Below, in pieces: positions 4,801 through 6,484 of a stretch of DNA of 6,484 nt. This stretch comes from Oribacterium sp. UBA5894 (GTDB taxonomy: Bacteria > Bacillota > Clostridia > Lachnospirales > Lachnospiraceae): NCBI GenBank assembly GCA_002431355.1, contig DJEQ01000007.1, positions 720 to 7,203 of the forward strand. The letters run 5' to 3'. The position numbers and the translations under genes are program-made. The notes below the pieces were generated by a model. That model worked only from the letters and a program-made list of their open reading frames with translations, did not search any database and was not told where the DNA came from. Position 1 is the stretch's first letter. Every line of letters begins with the position of its first letter.

Positions 4801-5820
4801 ATGAAGCTTGTAAGCTTTGCCATCCCATGCTATAACTCGGCCGCATACATGCGGAAGTGCATTGAATCGATTCTGCCGGGTGGCGACGAGGTCGAGATCA
4901 TCGTTGTGGATGATGGTTCACAGAAGGACAATACCTTCGAAATCGCGAAGGAATATGAGGCGAAGTACCCGGGTATCGTAAAGGCGGTGCACCAGGAGAA
5001 TGGTGGCCATGGAGAGGCGGTGAATACCGGCCTTCGCAATGCCACGGGCCTTTTCTATAAGGTGGTCGATTCGGATGACTGGCTCGATGAGGAAGCCCTT
5101 CCGAAGGTGCTGGAGAAGCTGCGGGAGCTCATCATGGCGGGCACACCGGTCGACATGTTCATCTGCAATTTCATCTATGATAAGGTGGGACAGACCCATA
5201 AGAAGGTGATGCGCTATGAAAGTGCCCTTCCGAAGGATCGGATCTTCGGCTGGAATGAGGTGAAGCACTTCCATCTCGGTCAGTACATCCTGATGCATTC
5301 CGTGATCTATCGCACACAGATGCTCCGTGACTGTGGGCTTGTGCTGCCGAAGCACACCTTCTATGTGGACAATATCTTCGTTTATCAGCCGATTCCAAGT
5401 GTTGAGAAGATGTATTACATGGATGTGAACCTCTACCACTATTTTATCGGAAGAGACGACCAGTCGGTCAATGAAACCGTCATGATCGGGCGCATTGACC
5501 AGCAGCTGAAGGTGAACCGCATCATGATCGACTGCTGCGACCTGACGAAGCTGAAAAACCGGAAGAAGCGGCACTATATGTTCAGCTATCTCGAAATCAT
5601 TACGACGATTTCGTCTGTTCTGGCTATCAAGTCCGGGAATCCGGAAAACATGGAGAAGAAAAAGGCACTCTGGGACTATCTCAAGAGTCATAGTCCACAG
5701 ACCTGGCTCCAGATGCGCTGCTCCTTCCTGGGGCAGGGCTGTAATTTCCATCTGAAGGCGGGCAATGAGCTGACGATTCTCTGCTACAAGCTGGCGCAGA
5801 AGTTTTACGGCTTCAATTAA
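4801..5820 (+). CDS. Family 2 glycosyltransferase (GT-A fold)
   Basis: 339 residues. The ATG has AAGAGGA (4788-4794) 6 bases before it. Family 2 enzymes use a nucleotide-activated sugar to extend polysaccharides or glycolipids at the inner face of the membrane. The N-terminal nucleotide-binding strand is VSFAIPCYNSAAYM (4-17), then VDDGS (36-40), ENGGHGEAVNTGLRNA (66-81), the metal-binding DxD region FYKVVDSDDWLD (85-96), and FYVDN (187-191) at the place of the catalytic acidic motif. The rest (about 215-339) is a less conserved, mostly basic helical tail with no clear transmembrane helix. The donor, acceptor and pathway cannot be told from sequence. It has its own promoter, no other polysaccharide gene is in view, and no terminator separates it from the tRNA promoter 25 bases after its TAA stop. 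Confidence 0.92.
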   Translation: MKLVSFAIPCYNSAAYMRKCIESILPGGDEVEIIVVDDGSQKDNTFEIAKEYEAKYPGIVKAVHQENGGHGEAVNTGLRNATGLFYKVVDSDDWLDEEALPKVLEKLRELIMAGTPVDMFICNFIYDKVGQTHKKVMRYESALPKDRIFGWNEVKHFHLGQYILMHSVIYRTQMLRDCGLVLPKHTFYVDNIFVYQPIPSVEKMYYMDVNLYHYFIGRDDQSVNETVMIGRIDQQLKVNRIMIDCCDLTKLKNRKKRHYMFSYLEIITTISSVLAIKSGNPENMEKKKALWDYLKSHSPQTWLQMRCSFLGQGCNFHLKAGNELTILCYKLAQKFYGFN

Positions 5821-5845
5821 AACTGAAATTTTTTCAGGAAAGCGG

Positions 5846-5874
5846 TTGACAAACAGGACCCGATTTAGTAATAT
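5846..5874 (+). promoter_or_regulatory. Promoter of the tRNA-Val/tRNA-Met unit
   Basis: TTGACA (5846-5851) is a perfect -35 box, followed after 17 bases by TAATAT (5869-5874). Transcription would start near 5881, about 25 bases before tRNA-Val. The short leader can form a small stem GTCGC (5881-5885) / GCGAC (5893-5897). Confidence 0.8.
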
Positions 5875-5905
5875 ACAGAGGTCGCAAAACGAGCGACACA
5901 AACAT

Positions 5906-5978
5906 GGGGTCTTAGCTCAGCTGGGAGAGCATCTGCCTTACAAGCAGAGGGTCACAGGTTCGAGCCCTGTAGGCCCCA
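5906..5978 (+). tRNA. tRNA-Val (anticodon UAC)
   Basis: The sequence folds as a standard 73-base cloverleaf. The acceptor GGGGTCT (5906-5912) pairs with AGGCCCC (5971-5977), with one G-U. The D stem is GCTC / GAGC. The anticodon stem TCTGC / GCAGA encloses the loop CTTACAA with anticodon TAC (5939-5941), reading GUA. The T arm is ACAGG TTCGAGC CCTGT. The discriminator is A (5978), and the following bases are CG, so CCA is not encoded. Confidence 0.97.
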
Positions 5979-6025
5979 CGTCTTCGGTCTGGACTGCGCG
6001 CATACGCGGTCTGGGTCGGACATAT

Positions 6026-6099
6026 GGCGAGATAGCTCAGTTGGCTAGAGCACGCGGTTCATACCCGCGGTGTCGAGAGTTCAAGTCTCCCTCTCGCTA
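6026..6099 (+). tRNA. tRNA-Met (anticodon CAU), elongator type
   Basis: A 74-base cloverleaf starts 47 bases after tRNA-Val, probably on the same transcript. The acceptor GGCGAGA (6026-6032) pairs with TCTCGCT (6092-6098), giving a G-U first pair. The anticodon stem CGCGG / CCGCG encloses TTCATAC with anticodon CAT (6060-6062). The stem lacks the three consecutive G-C pairs typical of initiator tRNA, and the body (GGCTAGAGC, GGTTCATACCCG) resembles Bacillus elongator tRNA-Met. The T stem GAGAG / CTCCC has one A-C mismatch. CCA is not encoded. A lysidine-modified tRNA-Ile2 also has a CAT gene sequence and is less likely but not excluded. Confidence 0.93.
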
Positions 6100-6106
6100 C
6101 GAATAT

Positions 6107-6137
6107 AAGCATCATGCTTCGGCATGGTGCTTTTTTT
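6107..6137 (+). terminator. Intrinsic terminator of the tRNA unit
   Basis: AAGCATCATGC (6107-6117) pairs with GCATGGTGCTT (6122-6132), with one U-G pair, around a TTCG tetraloop; seven T's run from 6131 to 6137. It starts 8 bases after the tRNA-Met discriminator. Confidence 0.95.
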
Positions 6138-6143
6138 GTACTG

Positions 6144-6360
6144 ATCCCCGATTGCGAAGCAATCGGGGATGCCCCCAGGCGGCAGTGTAGGAGTTTGCAT
6201 GGAGCAAACTCCGGAATGATATCCCGCAGATCTATGATCTGCGCCCGAAGGGCTAACGTCGGGCTTCGATTGCCCGACGTTAGGGCGAGGCTGTTTGACC
6301 ACGGATGTGGTCAAATCAAGCGACGATGCCCGCGCCGAAGGCGCATAGCATGGCATCGTC
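6144..6360 (+). repeat. Cluster of at least six perfect hairpins
   Basis: Back-to-back perfect inverted repeats: 6144-6155 / 6159-6170 (12 bp, loop GAA); 6190-6198 / 6204-6212 (9 bp); 6225-6232 / 6236-6243 (8 bp); 6253-6264 / 6272-6283 (12 bp, CTAACGTCGGGC and its complement); 6294-6302 / 6307-6315 (9 bp, TTTGACCAC / GTGGTCAAA); and an outer stem 6322-6330 / 6352-6360 (9 bp, GACGATGCC) with an inner stem 6332-6336 / 6340-6344 (GCGCC, loop GAA). A small extra stem GCCC-GAA-GGGC lies at 6243-6253. More than half of the 217 bases are in perfect stems. None has a downstream T tract, so they are not terminators. The cluster could be a structured RNA, a folded single-stranded DNA element, or neighbouring binding sites. 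I recognise no known family. Confidence 0.8.
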
Positions 6361-6416
6361 TCATTATGCCCTTTGTAAACGGCTCGGAAGCTTGACGATT
6401 TGAGCGGGTATCCTCA

Positions 6417-6472
6417 GACATTTTATGCCCGAGGGTGCAGCTTCCTGCAGTGCTTTTATTGGTAAAAATGTC
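6417..6472. repeat. Nested inverted repeat near the window end
   Basis: GACATTTTA (6417-6425) pairs with TAAAAATGTC (6463-6472), the right arm having one extra A. Inside is a perfect small hairpin TGCAG-CTTC-CTGCA (6436-6449). The outer loop is 37 bases. It could be a leader or the 3' limit of the hairpin cluster. Confidence 0.5.
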
Positions 6473-6484
6473 CGAAAATTAACA

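Larger units (their letters stand above)
6138..6484. other. Gene-free 3' end of the window, rich in inverted repeats
   Basis: No credible gene is seen. Frames open on both strands across 6081-6395 run through perfect palindromes, so each is largely the mirror of the other, and neither has a usable start region. The stretch holds the hairpin cluster at 6144-6360 and a nested inverted repeat at 6417-6472. The final bases (6473-6484) look AT-rich and may lead to a gene beyond the window. Confidence 0.6.

Noticed and set aside
4918..5901. 327-residue open frame on the minus strand
   Set aside because: It lies antisense to the well-supported glycosyltransferase gene, has no recognisable domain, and is the usual mirror frame of a GC-rich gene.
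6026..6099. Initiator tRNA-Met
   Set aside because: It lacks the three consecutive G-C pairs in the anticodon stem and resembles elongator forms.
6251..6286. Integron attC site (CTAACG ... CGTTAG)
   Set aside because: The arms are perfectly paired, with no extrahelical bases or unpaired spacers, flanking bases do not fit the core-site consensus, and no cassette gene or integrase is seen.

Overview
The window looks like a chromosomal segment of a Bacillota (Clostridia) bacterium, perhaps Lachnospiraceae-like. The clues are strong AGGAGG-type ribosome binding sites, sigma-A-like promoters, a Bacillus-like elongator tRNA-Met with no encoded CCA, and the protein families present. The placement is an inference from style, not from any search.

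Layout. Bases 1-1581 are the C-terminal half of carB, the large subunit of carbamoyl-phosphate synthase. After a 13-base gap comes a carbamate-kinase-family gene (1595-2530), and the pair ends at a strong intrinsic terminator (2645-2697). Both enzymes handle carbamoyl phosphate. Both genes are GC-rich. Next comes an AT-rich stretch of about 1.9 kb (about 2698-4620) holding a single gene (3340-4140). That gene encodes a 266-residue protein with a recognisable PD-(D/E)XK nuclease-like core. Each side of it carries an array of an 11-bp dyad, TGRCA-W-TGYCA. A family 2 glycosyltransferase gene (4801-5820) follows, with its own extended -10 promoter and a leader of about 120 bases. A TTGACA-17-TAATAT promoter then drives tRNA-Val(UAC) and tRNA-Met(CAU), which end at a UUCG-capped terminator (6107-6137). 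The last 350 bases have no convincing gene, but they hold an unusually dense run of perfect hairpins (6144-6360) and one more nested inverted repeat (6417-6472).

Most interesting signal. Dyad centres lie at 2780, 2822, 2864, 2929 and 3013 on the left of the nuclease-like gene, and at 4334, 4376, 4418, 4483 and 4566 on the right. The spacings are 42, 42, 65, 84 and 42, 42, 65, 83. The bases between sites have largely diverged while the site positions have not. I read this as two diverged copies of one multi-site element in direct orientation around an orphan nuclease-like gene. It could be a mobile or selfish unit with multi-site ends, or a gene with paired operator or structured-RNA elements. 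I know of no described system with this exact form, but I could not search. The hairpin cluster after the tRNAs, with three GAA-triloop hairpins including GCGAAGC, is the second signal. It may be a structured RNA or an element that works as folded single-stranded DNA.
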